Assembly: GCA_045598285.1 (NCBI GenBank)
Contig: JAZLLU010000036.1
Span: 62,001-126,000 of the forward strand
DNA length: 64,000 nucleotides
Reading direction: 5' to 3'
From: RGIG5612 sp045598285
GTDB taxonomy: Bacteria; Bacillota; Clostridia; Lachnospirales; Lachnospiraceae
Under the pieces are notes generated by a model that was given only the letters and a program-made list of their open reading frames with translations, made no database searches and was not told the DNA's origin. Positions 1 to 8,829 of this stretch are shown piece by piece. Made by a program: the position numbers and the translations under genes. Each line of letters opens with the position of its first letter. The stretch's first letter is position 1.

Positions 1-1572
1 CTTGCAAAAAATATTTCTGTATCAGCTGATTGTGCAATTGGCGCAGAGGCTGCAAAGATGGTACTTAAGGCAATGAAGGGTTGTGAAGATGATTATAAAT
101 CACATGTAAATAACCATTATTGTCTTGCGGAACGTACGGATTCTATTCCATGTGTCGCAGCATGTCCAGCACATGTAAACATTCCAGGATATATTGCTTT
201 GGTTGGTGAAAAAAGATATAACGAAGCAGTTCAAGTTATCTTAAACGATAATCCATTTCCTGTTGTTTGTGCACTTATTTGTGAACATCCTTGTGAGAAT
301 AGATGTAGAAGAACTCTTTTGGATGCGCCTGTTAATATTAGAGGATTAAAAAGAACGGCGGTTGAAAACACACAAAAGGTAACTTTGCCGACAAGAAACC
401 CTGAGACAGGCAAAAAAATTGCCGTTGTAGGTGGTGGCCCATCAGGACTTACGGTTGCGTTTTATTTACAACTTATGGGACACCAAGTTACAGTTTTTGA
501 AAGAAAGAAAAGACTTGGAGGAATGCTTATTTATGGAATTCCTGCGTATCGTCTTCCACGCACATATCTTGATAAAGATATTGATGCAATTCTTTCAACA
601 GGAATTGAAACCAAACTTAATACCAATGTAGGTGTTGGCGAATATACAATCGACAAACTGCGTGAGCAATATGATGCAATTTATTTTTCAATCGGAGCTC
701 ACCAAGCAAAAGATATTGGAATCGAAGGAGAAGATGCTCCTAATGTTATTTCAGCAGTTGAATATCTTGGAAAGCTTGGAGATGACGAAAAGATTGACTT
801 TACTGGCAAAAAGGTTTGCGTAGTTGGTGGTGGAAACGTTGCTATGGATTGTACTAGAAGTGCTATTAGATGCGGCGCTGAATCAGTTTCAATAATTTAT
901 AGAAGACGTAGAGAAGATATGACAGCACTTCCAGATGAAATTGAAGGAGCCATTGCAGAGGGCGCAAATCTTATGGATCTTCAAGCACCGCTTAAAATCG
1001 AAAAAGGTGCAGATGAAAATGCAGTTGCTATTTGGGTAACTCCTAATATGGCAGGAAAAATTGAGAACGGACGAATGAAACCAGTGCCATCAGGAGACCC
1101 AGATAAACGCATTGAGTGCGATATTATTATAAAAGCAATTGGTCAAGGAACTGACACTTCAGGATTTGACGAGGCTGGAATTCCTATAGAGAGAGGCCTT
1201 ATTAAAGCTGATAATGTAACGAGTATCGATTTGATTCCTGGCGTATTTGCGGGTGGTGATTGTGTTACAGGGCCTAAGACCGCAATAGCCGCTATTGCTG
1301 CTGGTAAAGTTGCTGCTGCAAACATAGACGAATATTTAGGATATCATCACACAGTTCATAATCATGTTGAGATTCCTGATGTTGATCTTAAAGATAGAGA
1401 ATATTGTGGACGTGCTAATATGACAGAAAGACTTGCTGGAGAAAGAAAATACGACTTTGAATTAATGGAAAATCAAATGACAGAAAAAGAAGCGTGCCAA
1501 GAATCTAGTAGATGTCTAAGATGTGATCACTATAATTGCGGAATAATCAAAGGAGGTCGAAAAACATGGTAA
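1..1572 (+). CDS. NAD(P)/FAD-dependent oxidoreductase, GltD/NfnB-like (5' end outside window)
   Basis: This is a flavoprotein of the glutamate synthase small-subunit fold, which in this family moves electrons between NAD(P)H, FAD and Fe-S clusters. The frame is open to the first base, so the N-terminus is missing; an ATG at 58 is internal. In order one sees the Fe-S segment CVAACPAHVNIPGYI, a second Cys set (CALICEHPCENRC), the FAD loop GGGPSGL, the NAD(P) loop GGGNVAMD, the FAD-closing segment AGGDCVTGPKTA, and a C-terminal Cys pair (SSRCLRCDHYNCG). The stop overlaps the hydrogenase start by 7 bases, so the two are co-translated. I infer it is the pyridine-nucleotide-side subunit of the hydrogenase. 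The lost upstream part could be a NuoF-like domain or a separate N-terminal extension; this cannot be decided here. Confidence 0.85.
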   Translation, partial: LAKNISVSADCAIGAEAAKMVLKAMKGCEDDYKSHVNNHYCLAERTDSIPCVAACPAHVNIPGYIALVGEKRYNEAVQVILNDNPFPVVCALICEHPCENRCRRTLLDAPVNIRGLKRTAVENTQKVTLPTRNPETGKKIAVVGGGPSGLTVAFYLQLMGHQVTVFERKKRLGGMLIYGIPAYRLPRTYLDKDIDAILSTGIETKLNTNVGVGEYTIDKLREQYDAIYFSIGAHQAKDIGIEGEDAPNVISAVEYLGKLGDDEKIDFTGKKVCVVGGGNVAMDCTRSAIRCGAESVSIIYRRRREDMTALPDEIEGAIAEGANLMDLQAPLKIEKGADENAVAIWVTPNMAGKIENGRMKPVPSGDPDKRIECDIIIKAIGQGTDTSGFDEAGIPIERGLIKADNVTSIDLIPGVFAGGDCVTGPKTAIAAIAAGKVAAANIDEYLGYHHTVHNHVEIPDVDLKDREYCGRANMTERLAGERKYDFELMENQMTEKEACQESSRCLRCDHYNCGIIKGGRKTW

Positions 1573-3314
1573 ATGTAATTATTAACGACATTCCTGTACA
1601 GGTAGAAGAAGGAACTAGCATCTTAGATGCTGCAGCAAAAGTAGGCGTAAAAATTCCAACTTTGTGTTACTTAAAAGATGCAAACAAAATTGGTGCATGT
1701 AGAGTATGCCTTGTTGAAATAAAGGGCATGAATCAACTCTTTGCAGCATGTGATAATGTTTGTGAAGAGGGTATGGAAATATATACAAATACTCAAAAAG
1801 TTTTAGAAGCTAGACGCACTAGTGTTGAGCTTTTACTTAGTCAACATAAAGTTGAGTGCCCTACATGTGTTCGTAATGAAACATGCCAACTTCAAAAAGT
1901 TGCTACTGAACTTGGTGTTACTAAAATGGAAAAATTCCAACAAGACTATTTAGAAATTGAATGGCCTAAAGATGTTCCAATTATTAGAGATGAAAGCAAG
2001 TGCATTAGATGTTATAGATGCCTTGCTGAATGTGAAAAAGTACAAACAGTAAATGTTTGGGATATGGTTGGTTCTGGAATTCATACTAGTGTTGGAGTGA
2101 AAGAACACAAACCACTTAAAGAATCTAATTGTGTATTTTGCGGTCAATGTGTAACGCATTGCCCTACTAATGCACTTAGTGTTAGAAAAGATGTGAAATT
2201 ACTTCTTGGTTCAAAGGGAGCATTGCTTGACCCTGAAAAGATTTGCGTGGTTCAAATTGCGCCAGCAGTTAGATCGGCATGGGGAGAACCTTTAGGACTT
2301 AGCCCTGAAGTTGCAACAGAAAAACGTTTGGCAGCAGTTCTTAAGAAGATTGGCTTTGATTATGCTTTTGATACAAACTTCACTGCTGATCTTACAATTA
2401 TGGAAGAGGGAACTGAATTCTTACATAGATTCACAAACAAGGATAAATATAGTTGGCCTATGTTTACATCGTGTTGTCCAGGATGGGTTCGTTTCTTAAA
2501 GAAACAATATCCGCATTTAGTTCCAAATCTTTCAACAGCTAAGTCACCTCAACAGATGTTTGGTGCTGTTACAAAATCTTATTTCGCAAGTAAGATTGGC
2601 GTAGAACCTGAAAAGATTTTCTGCGTTTCGGTTATGCCTTGCTCAGCTAAAAAAGCAGAAACAGAAATTCCTAATATAAATGATGCTAAGGAAGGCGTTA
2701 AGGATGTTGACCTTTCAATAACAACAAGAGAACTTTGCGGTATGATAAAAGAACTTCATATCGATGTTGAAAAAATTCCTGAAGAAGATTTCGATTCACC
2801 ACTTGGAACAGGAACTGGAGCGGCAGTAATCTTTGGTTCAACGGGTGGTGTTATGGAAGCAGCTCTTCGTACATGTTACTTTGTATTAACAGGTAAAAAT
2901 GCAGATGCAGATGAAACCTTTAAGGCCGTTAGAGCAGCAGGTTCTACAAAACCTTGGGTTGAAGCAGAGTACAATGTAGATGGAAACATAGTAAAAGCTG
3001 CTGTCGTAAACGGTTTAGGAAATACTAGAAAACTAATTCAAGCAATTGAAGATAAAGAAGTAGAATATGATTTTGTAGAAGTTATGGCTTGCCCTGGTGG
3101 CTGCGTTGGTGGTGGCGGACAACCAATCCATTTCAATGAAGAGTGGGCTAGCGATAGAGCAAAAATTCTTTACGATTATGATGCAAAGAATACTTTAAGA
3201 TTTTCACATGAAAATCCGGATGTACAAACTCTTTATAAAGAATTCTTAAAAGAGCCTTGCTCAGAAGTTTCACATCATTTGCTCCACACAGACCACACAG
3301 GCTGGGAAGCATAA
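1566..3314 (+). CDS. hydA: [FeFe] hydrogenase, group A, catalytic subunit
   Basis: A 582-residue iron hydrogenase that couples ferredoxin and pyridine nucleotide oxidation to H2 formation in fermenting clostridia. The N-terminal 2Fe-2S domain (Cys in CYLKDANKIGACRVC), a CPTCVRNETC segment and two 4Fe-4S motifs (CIRCYRCLAEC, CVFCGQCVTHC) precede the H-cluster domain. All three H-cluster signatures are intact: TSCCPGW near residue 301, VMPCSAKK near 356 and MACPGGCVGGGGQP near 507. I chose the ATG at 1566 because AGGAGGT lies just upstream and because the protein then begins at the 2Fe-2S domain; a longer frame from 1536 adds ten unlikely residues. The domain set matches the electron-bifurcating A3 type, and the overlapping flavoprotein gene supports this, but bifurcation is inferred. 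Confidence 0.95.
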   Translation: MVNVIINDIPVQVEEGTSILDAAAKVGVKIPTLCYLKDANKIGACRVCLVEIKGMNQLFAACDNVCEEGMEIYTNTQKVLEARRTSVELLLSQHKVECPTCVRNETCQLQKVATELGVTKMEKFQQDYLEIEWPKDVPIIRDESKCIRCYRCLAECEKVQTVNVWDMVGSGIHTSVGVKEHKPLKESNCVFCGQCVTHCPTNALSVRKDVKLLLGSKGALLDPEKICVVQIAPAVRSAWGEPLGLSPEVATEKRLAAVLKKIGFDYAFDTNFTADLTIMEEGTEFLHRFTNKDKYSWPMFTSCCPGWVRFLKKQYPHLVPNLSTAKSPQQMFGAVTKSYFASKIGVEPEKIFCVSVMPCSAKKAETEIPNINDAKEGVKDVDLSITTRELCGMIKELHIDVEKIPEEDFDSPLGTGTGAAVIFGSTGGVMEAALRTCYFVLTGKNADADETFKAVRAAGSTKPWVEAEYNVDGNIVKAAVVNGLGNTRKLIQAIEDKEVEYDFVEVMACPGGCVGGGGQPIHFNEEWASDRAKILYDYDAKNTLRFSHENPDVQTLYKEFLKEPCSEVSHHLLHTDHTGWEA

Positions 3315-4076
3315 ATGACAAAGTTGTTTAAAGACAAACAAAATAAAAAAATAATAATTGCCGCGTGCGTTTTAGCGATAGTAGCTATTGCCGCGGCAAT
3401 TGCTATTGATGTTGTTAGAGATAAAGAGACAATGAATAACTGCATAATAGAAACAAGGATAAAAGATAACGTTACAAATTATTTCGCAGAAAAAGAAACT
3501 GTAAAAATTGATTGTTTTGGAGACTCAATAACCTATAGTTCTAATGGAATAACTTATGATCAGTGCAGTATAACATACCCAGGAAAGTTAGAAGAAAAAC
3601 TTTTGGAGAAGTTTAATTCCGATGGAAAAACTTATAAAGTAAAGAATATCGATGTAAATAATTTAGGCATTCCAGGAGATTGGATTTTGTCAGATAGTTA
3701 TAAAAGGCTTTCGGGGGATGCCGATATTGTTATTATGCTTTATGGCATAAATAATGTTTTTCAAAATCAACCATACAAAGGAATAATAGAGTCTAATATT
3801 GATGAAATAAAAAAGACAGGGTCTGAGCTTTATCTTGTGCTTTATCCAGAATGCCAAGACAGCCAATATACAGAACTTATTAATAAAACTAACGACTATA
3901 TTAGAAAAGTTGCCAAAGAAAATGGTGAGAAACTAATAGATCCCAATATAGTACTTTCTAAAATTACAAATCTTAATGATTTCTTCGTAAAAGACGGAAT
4001 TCATTTTACCCCAGAAGGATATGAAATTTTTGCTCAAATAATCGCAGAAAATATCTACAATGACTACAGAAAATAG
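3315..4076 (+). CDS. membrane-anchored SGNH/GDSL hydrolase
   Basis: A 253-residue protein with one N-terminal membrane segment (residues about 12-31), so the enzyme domain is outside the cell. The SGNH blocks are visible: FGDSIT with the nucleophile Ser, a GIPGDW segment, GINN (block III) and DGIHFTPEGYE with the Asp/His pair. Members of the family deacylate lipids, polysaccharides or peptidoglycan; the substrate here is unknown. The ATG follows the hydA stop with no gap, so it is translationally coupled to the hydrogenase genes, an odd partner without an obvious functional link. There is no Shine-Dalgarno site beyond the coupled stop. Confidence 0.8.
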   Translation: MTKLFKDKQNKKIIIAACVLAIVAIAAAIAIDVVRDKETMNNCIIETRIKDNVTNYFAEKETVKIDCFGDSITYSSNGITYDQCSITYPGKLEEKLLEKFNSDGKTYKVKNIDVNNLGIPGDWILSDSYKRLSGDADIVIMLYGINNVFQNQPYKGIIESNIDEIKKTGSELYLVLYPECQDSQYTELINKTNDYIRKVAKENGEKLIDPNIVLSKITNLNDFFVKDGIHFTPEGYEIFAQIIAENIYNDYRK

Positions 4077-4085
4077 GCGATTTTC

Positions 4086-4115
4086 TTGACGATACTTAAT
4101 CTAAGAATGTATAAT
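4086..4115 (+). promoter_or_regulatory. sigma-A promoter of the cdaA operon
   Basis: TTGACG at 4086-4091 and a perfect TATAAT at 4110-4115 are separated by 18 bases. It lies directly after the SGNH gene and reads towards the membrane protein at 4201, giving a leader of about 80 bases. Confidence 0.75.
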
Positions 4116-4138
4116 TATTTAGTTAAATTGCGTTATTG

Positions 4139-4155
4139 GACCCAATTATTGGGTC
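4139..4155 (+). promoter_or_regulatory. short perfect hairpin in the cdaA-operon leader
   Basis: GACCCAA at 4139-4145 and TTGGGTC at 4149-4155 form a 7-bp stem with a 3-base loop. No T-run follows, so it is not a terminator. It lies in the predicted leader about 20 bases after the transcription start and could be an operator or an mRNA stabiliser. Confidence 0.4.
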
Positions 4156-4200
4156 TACATATGGATGCACTAATAAACTTTTAGGAATAATTTGAGCTAA

Positions 4201-4605
4201 ATGATAAACAATAAAAAAGTTGAGCTTATGAGCAAAGCTGCTCTTTATGAGCATGGCGAAGGAAAGCAAACAATTAGATTAAATAAATATTTTAAGCAAG
4301 ACTATGCAAGCACTAATATGTTAAGAAGTGCTCCGCTAGGTTTTGTTTGTGCAGTGCTTATTGTTACATTGATATTCATTTTAAAAAGTAATTGGGTGAG
4401 TGCGCTTGCTGATAAAACAGGAGGTGTTCTTGCGATAATAATTATTGTTGTGGCAATAGTTGTTTTCGTAGCACTTTATTGTTTCTTCTCACAATATATG
4501 TTTAACCATAAGTATGAGAATTTTAGAGGGAATTTAAGGACATATGGTTTGTATCTTAAGAGACTAGAAAAAATATATGATGAAGAAAGTAAAAAGGAAT
4601 CATAA
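4201..4605 (+). CDS. small two-helix membrane protein, unknown
   Basis: A 134-residue protein I do not recognise. Two hydrophobic segments (about 44-64 and 77-102) are framed by a charged N-terminal region and a Lys/Glu-rich C-terminal tail, so both ends are probably cytoplasmic. It is the first gene after a strong promoter and stands upstream of cdaA with a second unknown membrane protein between them. No clear Shine-Dalgarno site is seen near the ATG. The context suggests a role linked to the cell envelope or c-di-AMP, but this is position only. Confidence 0.65.
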   Translation: MINNKKVELMSKAALYEHGEGKQTIRLNKYFKQDYASTNMLRSAPLGFVCAVLIVTLIFILKSNWVSALADKTGGVLAIIIIVVAIVVFVALYCFFSQYMFNHKYENFRGNLRTYGLYLKRLEKIYDEESKKES

Positions 4606-4617
4606 GATTTTAATAAA

Positions 4618-5559
4618 ATGAAAAAAATAACTGGCATTATAAGTAGAATAGAAGAATTTTATTATGCACATAGAAGCATTGTTGCTTATGTTTTTAGATT
4701 TGTGCTTTTATTCGTAAGTTTGTTGATTCTTAGAATTTATGTAGGATACAACACATTTTTGACAAACTTTTGGGTTATTCTATTAATATCCGTGTTGGGT
4801 GCATTTGCGCCATTTAGATTTTTTGTATTGGTATTAGTAGTTTACGTCGTGGTGCAAATGTTTAATATATCTCTTGCAGTTGGATTGGTAGTTGCCATAA
4901 TTTTGGCAATAATGTATCTTCTGTTTTACAGATATTCACCAGAGTATGGAATTGTTTTAATTTTAACGCCGATACTTTTTATGATAAAGTTAGAATTAGT
5001 AATACCATTGTTGCTTGCGATTATCGCACCTGCAATTTCGTCAATTACAGTTTTGTTTGGAACAGTATTTTTCTACCTGATAGAATTTGTAGATGTTAAT
5101 GCAACAGTACTTAGTTCAACGACAGGAATAAGCGAACTTGAAAAAGGACAAATGCTCCTTGAAGGAGTATTCTCTAATTATCAATTTTTGTATATGGTCA
5201 TAACAATGTTCGCAGTATTTATGTTAGTGCATTTTCTTAAAAAGATTAGCGTGGATTATTCTTCGGAAATTGCGATTGGATCAGGAACGGGATTGTTTAT
5301 TATTTTAACAATTGCAGCTGAATTGATTTTTGGAACAATTACCACTGGCAATCTTCTCGGATTCATATTAGGTGGAATAGGATCAGGAATAATAGTTTAT
5401 GTAGTTAATATGTTTTATCATCCTTTAGATTATTCTAGAACCGAAATGATAGAATTTGAAGATGATGAATATCAATATTATGTAAGGGCTGTTCCGAAGG
5501 CAACATTTGAAAAAGAAATTGTTAATGTTAAAAAGATTAATAAGAGGAAAGAATCTTGA
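4618..5559 (+). CDS. polytopic membrane protein, unknown, upstream of cdaA
   Basis: A 313-residue protein with about eight or nine predicted membrane helices, from residue 20 to about 270, and a charged C-terminal tail (FEDDEYQYYVRAVPK). I see no transporter signature. It starts 12 bases after the 134-residue membrane protein, and its TGA stop overlaps the TTG start of cdaA, so the three are one transcriptional unit. Because CdaA is itself membrane-bound, a scaffold or regulatory partner is possible; this is inference. Confidence 0.7.
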   Translation: MKKITGIISRIEEFYYAHRSIVAYVFRFVLLFVSLLILRIYVGYNTFLTNFWVILLISVLGAFAPFRFFVLVLVVYVVVQMFNISLAVGLVVAIILAIMYLLFYRYSPEYGIVLILTPILFMIKLELVIPLLLAIIAPAISSITVLFGTVFFYLIEFVDVNATVLSSTTGISELEKGQMLLEGVFSNYQFLYMVITMFAVFMLVHFLKKISVDYSSEIAIGSGTGLFIILTIAAELIFGTITTGNLLGFILGGIGSGIIVYVVNMFYHPLDYSRTEMIEFEDDEYQYYVRAVPKATFEKEIVNVKKINKRKES

Positions 5560-6425
5560 GTTTTTGGGATAATATTGTTTCATATTTTCATAAGTATTTA
5601 TCTTTAACATCTTTTACAGTAATTGATGCTATAGAGATAGTTTTAATTGCGATATTGTTTTATTACTTGATGATATGGTTTAAGAAAACTAGAGCATGGG
5701 CACTTTTTAAGGGAATTATTATCATCTTGATAATCATATTGCTTGCAGCAATTTTCAATTTTAACACAATTGTGTGGATTGCATCTAGAACTCTTAGCGT
5801 TGGCATCATCGGTTTGTTTATTATTTTTCAACCAGAACTTAGAAGAGCATTAGAGCAAATAGGACAAAGAAAAATTTTCAGAGGACTATTTTCAGGAGAT
5901 AAAGGAAAAAACATCAGGTTTTCTGATCATACTTTAGATGAAATTTTAAGAGCAATATCAAATCTTTCTAGAAATAAAATAGGTGCGCTTATATGTATTG
6001 AAGCTGGAGTAGGTCTTGGTGAATATGAAAATTCAGGAATCGAAATAGATGCTACAGTTTCAAGTCAACTTTTAGAAAATATTTTTGAATATAAAACTCC
6101 GCTCCATGACGGAGCTGTACTCATAAGGAATGATAGAATCGTTGCCGCAACATGCTATCTACCTTTGTCATCTAATTATTCATTAAATAAAAAATATGGA
6201 ACAAGACATCGCGCAGCTTTAGGATTAAGCGAAACTTGTGATGCATTTACAATAATAGTTTCTGAGGAAACTGGCGAGATAGCAGTTGCTTTGGGTGGAC
6301 AACTCTATGAAGACCTTGAGGTTACAGAACTCAAGGAAAAACTTTTAGATGCTCAAAGACCAGCAAGCTCAAAGATTGTAGAAAAAATTAAGAAAGGAGT
6401 CCAGGACAAAGATGAACAAAATTAA
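5556..6425 (+). CDS. cdaA: diadenylate cyclase CdaA
   Basis: Makes the second messenger c-di-AMP from two ATP at the cytoplasmic membrane. The 289-residue length fits the CdaA family. Three N-terminal membrane helices (about 20-90) are followed by the DisA_N cyclase domain with the catalytic DGAVLI motif at about 185-190 and the ATP-binding RHRAALG motif at about 217-223. The start is a TTG at 5556 preceded by AGAGGAAAG and overlapping the upstream stop. It overlaps cdaR by 14 bases, the usual pairing in Firmicutes, where CdaR binds and tunes CdaA. c-di-AMP controls K+ and osmolyte uptake and cell-wall homeostasis. Confidence 0.95.
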   Translation: MSFWDNIVSYFHKYLSLTSFTVIDAIEIVLIAILFYYLMIWFKKTRAWALFKGIIIILIIILLAAIFNFNTIVWIASRTLSVGIIGLFIIFQPELRRALEQIGQRKIFRGLFSGDKGKNIRFSDHTLDEILRAISNLSRNKIGALICIEAGVGLGEYENSGIEIDATVSSQLLENIFEYKTPLHDGAVLIRNDRIVAATCYLPLSSNYSLNKKYGTRHRAALGLSETCDAFTIIVSEETGEIAVALGGQLYEDLEVTELKEKLLDAQRPASSKIVEKIKKGVQDKDEQN

Positions 6426-7410
6426 AGAGTTCCTTAAGAAATGGGTTGTTCATAACATTGGCTACAAAATTGGTGCGTTGGCCTTTGCATTTGTCTTGTG
6501 GCTCGTAATTGTAAATATTAATGACCCAACAATAAATAGAACTATTACAAATATTCCGGTAAATATTCTCCATGAGGAAAAGGTTTTAGATGGCTCTAGA
6601 GTATATACAATTGAAAACGGGGAAACTGCAACAATAACAATTTCTGGAAACAGAAGTATAGTGTCAACCTTAAATGCTAGCGATTTTGTTGCTACGGCAG
6701 ATTTTTCAGAGCTTTCAATCACTAATGCTGTTCCTATCACGGTTGAATTTGCAGGAGATTCTGCTCGCTATTCTGGATCGGTTAATATTACGGTAAGAAC
6801 GACAAGTATGATTATAAATATAGAAGATATGGGCGAAAAAAATATACCTGTTGAAGGAATAGTTAACGGTGTTCCTGCAAACAATGTTTTAGTGGAAAAT
6901 ATATCAACATCTCCAACACAGGTAACTCTTAGAGCCCCTAAATCGATACTTAAGACAGCTGAAAAAGCGGTTGCTTATGTTAATGCAAAAGATGTGACAG
7001 GTGACATAGTTCTTAATTGCAATCTTGCAATAATAAATGCACAAGGTGAAGAAATACAGCAAAGTAGCGATATAACATTAAACGAATCAACTGTAGCCGT
7101 TAGTATAAAAACATCACTTTCAAAAGTAGTGGGTATTTCAATCACGCCGCAAGGTACGCCTGACAAAGATATGGAATACACAGGAGTTACTTATTCGAAA
7201 AATAGTATCGCTATAAGAGGTGCTAAAGAAATATTGGATAACATAAATGAAATCATTCTTCCTTCAGGATTATTGTCCATAGAAGGAAAGGATAAAGATG
7301 TTTCCATTACAGTAGATGTTTCGAAATATTTACCTAATGGCATAGTAGTTGATGCGGATAATTCGATGATAACAATCACAGCAACAATTAAAAATAAACA
7401 AGAAAACTAA
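6412..7410 (+). CDS. cdaR: CdaA regulator CdaR (YbbR domains)
   Basis: A 332-residue protein with one N-terminal membrane helix (about 17-37) and an extracytoplasmic part of tandem YbbR-like beta domains, seen as repeated segments of the type V.V.G...N..V...P..V.LR.P. Family members bind CdaA and change its cyclase activity in response to envelope signals. Its ATG lies within the end of cdaA, preceded by GAAAGGAG. galE follows after 8 bases and may be cotranscribed. Confidence 0.9.
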   Translation: MNKIKEFLKKWVVHNIGYKIGALAFAFVLWLVIVNINDPTINRTITNIPVNILHEEKVLDGSRVYTIENGETATITISGNRSIVSTLNASDFVATADFSELSITNAVPITVEFAGDSARYSGSVNITVRTTSMIINIEDMGEKNIPVEGIVNGVPANNVLVENISTSPTQVTLRAPKSILKTAEKAVAYVNAKDVTGDIVLNCNLAIINAQGEEIQQSSDITLNESTVAVSIKTSLSKVVGISITPQGTPDKDMEYTGVTYSKNSIAIRGAKEILDNINEIILPSGLLSIEGKDKDVSITVDVSKYLPNGIVVDADNSMITITATIKNKQEN

Positions 7411-7418
7411 GAGGCAGT

Positions 7419-8435
7419 ATGAGAGTTTTAGTTACAGGCGGAACTGGCTATATAGGGAGTCACACAGTATTAGAATTATTAAATGCAGGATTTGAGGTTG
7501 TTGTAGTAGACAACCTTTCTAACTCTTCGGAGGAATCATTAAATAGAGTAGAACAAATTACTTCTAAGAAAGCTTTGTTTTACAATGCAGATATTAGAGA
7601 TGATGTGGCATTAGAAAAAGTCTTTGCGAAAGAAAATCCTGAAGCAGTTATTCATTTTGCCGGCTTGAAAGCTGTTGGTGAATCAGTAGAAATTCCAATG
7701 AAATATTATGATAATAATATTGGTGGCACTCTAACGCTTCTTCATGTTATGAAAAAGTTTGGTTGCAAGAATATCGTATTTTCTTCATCAGCAACTGTTT
7801 ATGGAAAACCTGAAAGGGTTCCTATTAAAGAAGATTTTCCTACATCAGCAACAAACCCATATGGCAGAACAAAACTAATGATTGAACAAATATTAGAAGA
7901 TGTGTATGTTTCGGATCAAGATTGGAACATTGTTCTTCTTAGATACTTTAATCCTATTGGGGCACATGAGAGCGGCCTTATTGGAGAAGACCCTGCAGGA
8001 ATTCCTAACAACCTGTTACCTTATGTAGCGAAAGTTGCTGTTGGAAAACTTGAAAAAGTTAATGTTTTTGGAAATGATTACGACACACCTGATGGAACAG
8101 GTGTTAGAGATTACATACATGTAGTTGACTTGGCACTTGGCCATATAAAAGCGCTTGAAAAAATAGAAAAAGAACATATTGGCCTTAAGGTTTATAACTT
8201 AGGAACCGGTAACGGATACAGTGTGCTCGAAATTATTGAAGCTTTTGGAAAAGCTGCCAGCAAAGATATTCCTTATGTTATTGGCCCTAGAAGAGCAGGA
8301 GATATCGATACATGTTACGCAGATTCTAGCTTAGCTTTTGAAGAATTAGGTTGGAAAGCCACTAGAGATTTGAAAAAGATGTGCGAAGATTCATGGAACT
8401 GGCAAAGCCATAACCCAGATGGGTATTTAAGCTAA
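7419..8435 (+). CDS. galE: UDP-glucose 4-epimerase
   Basis: Interconverts UDP-glucose and UDP-galactose for cell-surface polysaccharide synthesis or the Leloir pathway. The 338 residues match the family. The Rossmann motif GGTGYIG is at residues 7-13, the catalytic Ser/Thr region is SSSATVYG at about 122-129, and the active-site Tyr and Lys lie in YGRTK at about 148-152. It begins 8 bases after cdaR, so it likely shares the cdaA transcript; no other Leloir gene is nearby. Confidence 0.95.
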   Translation: MRVLVTGGTGYIGSHTVLELLNAGFEVVVVDNLSNSSEESLNRVEQITSKKALFYNADIRDDVALEKVFAKENPEAVIHFAGLKAVGESVEIPMKYYDNNIGGTLTLLHVMKKFGCKNIVFSSSATVYGKPERVPIKEDFPTSATNPYGRTKLMIEQILEDVYVSDQDWNIVLLRYFNPIGAHESGLIGEDPAGIPNNLLPYVAKVAVGKLEKVNVFGNDYDTPDGTGVRDYIHVVDLALGHIKALEKIEKEHIGLKVYNLGTGNGYSVLEIIEAFGKAASKDIPYVIGPRRAGDIDTCYADSSLAFEELGWKATRDLKKMCEDSWNWQSHNPDGYLS

Positions 8436-8442
8436 AAAAGTG

Positions 8443-8472
8443 TTGACGATAATATATTAATTATGATATATT
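8443..8472 (+). promoter_or_regulatory. promoter of rpmG-secE-nusG
   Basis: TTGACG (8443-8448) and TATATT (8467-8472) are 18 bases apart, with TG one base before the -10. Transcription would start near 8479, giving an unusually long leader of about 195 bases before rpmG. Confidence 0.75.
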
Positions 8473-8481
8473 ATTCCAGCG

Positions 8482-8660
8482 AGGGCGAAGGCCCTTTTTT
8501 AGTGAATAAGAAAATACTTCTATTTTTTCACTAAAAAAAGCTCCGCAAGGATGCACACTCGCGCTAAGTGTTGCTGTTGCTTACGCGACCGCACTCGGCG
8601 TGTGCATATCGAAAGCGATATGCTTTATAGTGGCGAAAACTTTATAGCGCAACTTGGCGT
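8482..8660 (+). promoter_or_regulatory. long structured leader of rpmG operon
   Basis: The leader starts with a terminator-like hairpin (AGGGC 8482-8486 with GCCCT 8491-8495, then T-run). Next is a 12-bp inverted repeat (8495-8506 with 8527-8538). It then holds ATGCACAC at 8551-8558 paired with GTGTGCAT at 8600-8607, and a perfect 8-bp hairpin GCATATCG/CGATATGC at 8604-8623. The first hairpin probably ends galE transcripts or attenuates the operon at its start. The downstream part shares words such as GCTTACGC and GCACTCG with the cruciform element at 63299-63493. No known riboswitch is recognised. Confidence 0.5.
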
Positions 8661-8674
8661 TTTTGGAGGAAAAA

Positions 8675-8824
8675 ATGAGAACAAGAATTACATTAGCTTG
8701 CACAGAATGTAAACAAAGAAACTATGATACAACAAAGGATAAAAAGAACCATCCAGATCGTATGGAAACAATGAAGTATTGTAGATTTTGCAAAAAGCAT
8801 ACTATGCATAAGGAGACAAAATAG
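8675..8824 (+). CDS. rpmG: 50S ribosomal protein L33
   Basis: A 49-residue protein beginning MRTRITLACTECKQRNY, typical of L33 of the large subunit. Two CxxC pairs (CTEC near residue 9 and CRFC near 38) are kept, so this is the zinc-binding form. GGAGG lies 5 bases before the ATG. Gene order rpmG-secE-nusG is conserved in Firmicutes. Confidence 0.95.
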   Translation: MRTRITLACTECKQRNYDTTKDKKNHPDRMETMKYCRFCKKHTMHKETK

Positions 8825-8829
8825 TAATT

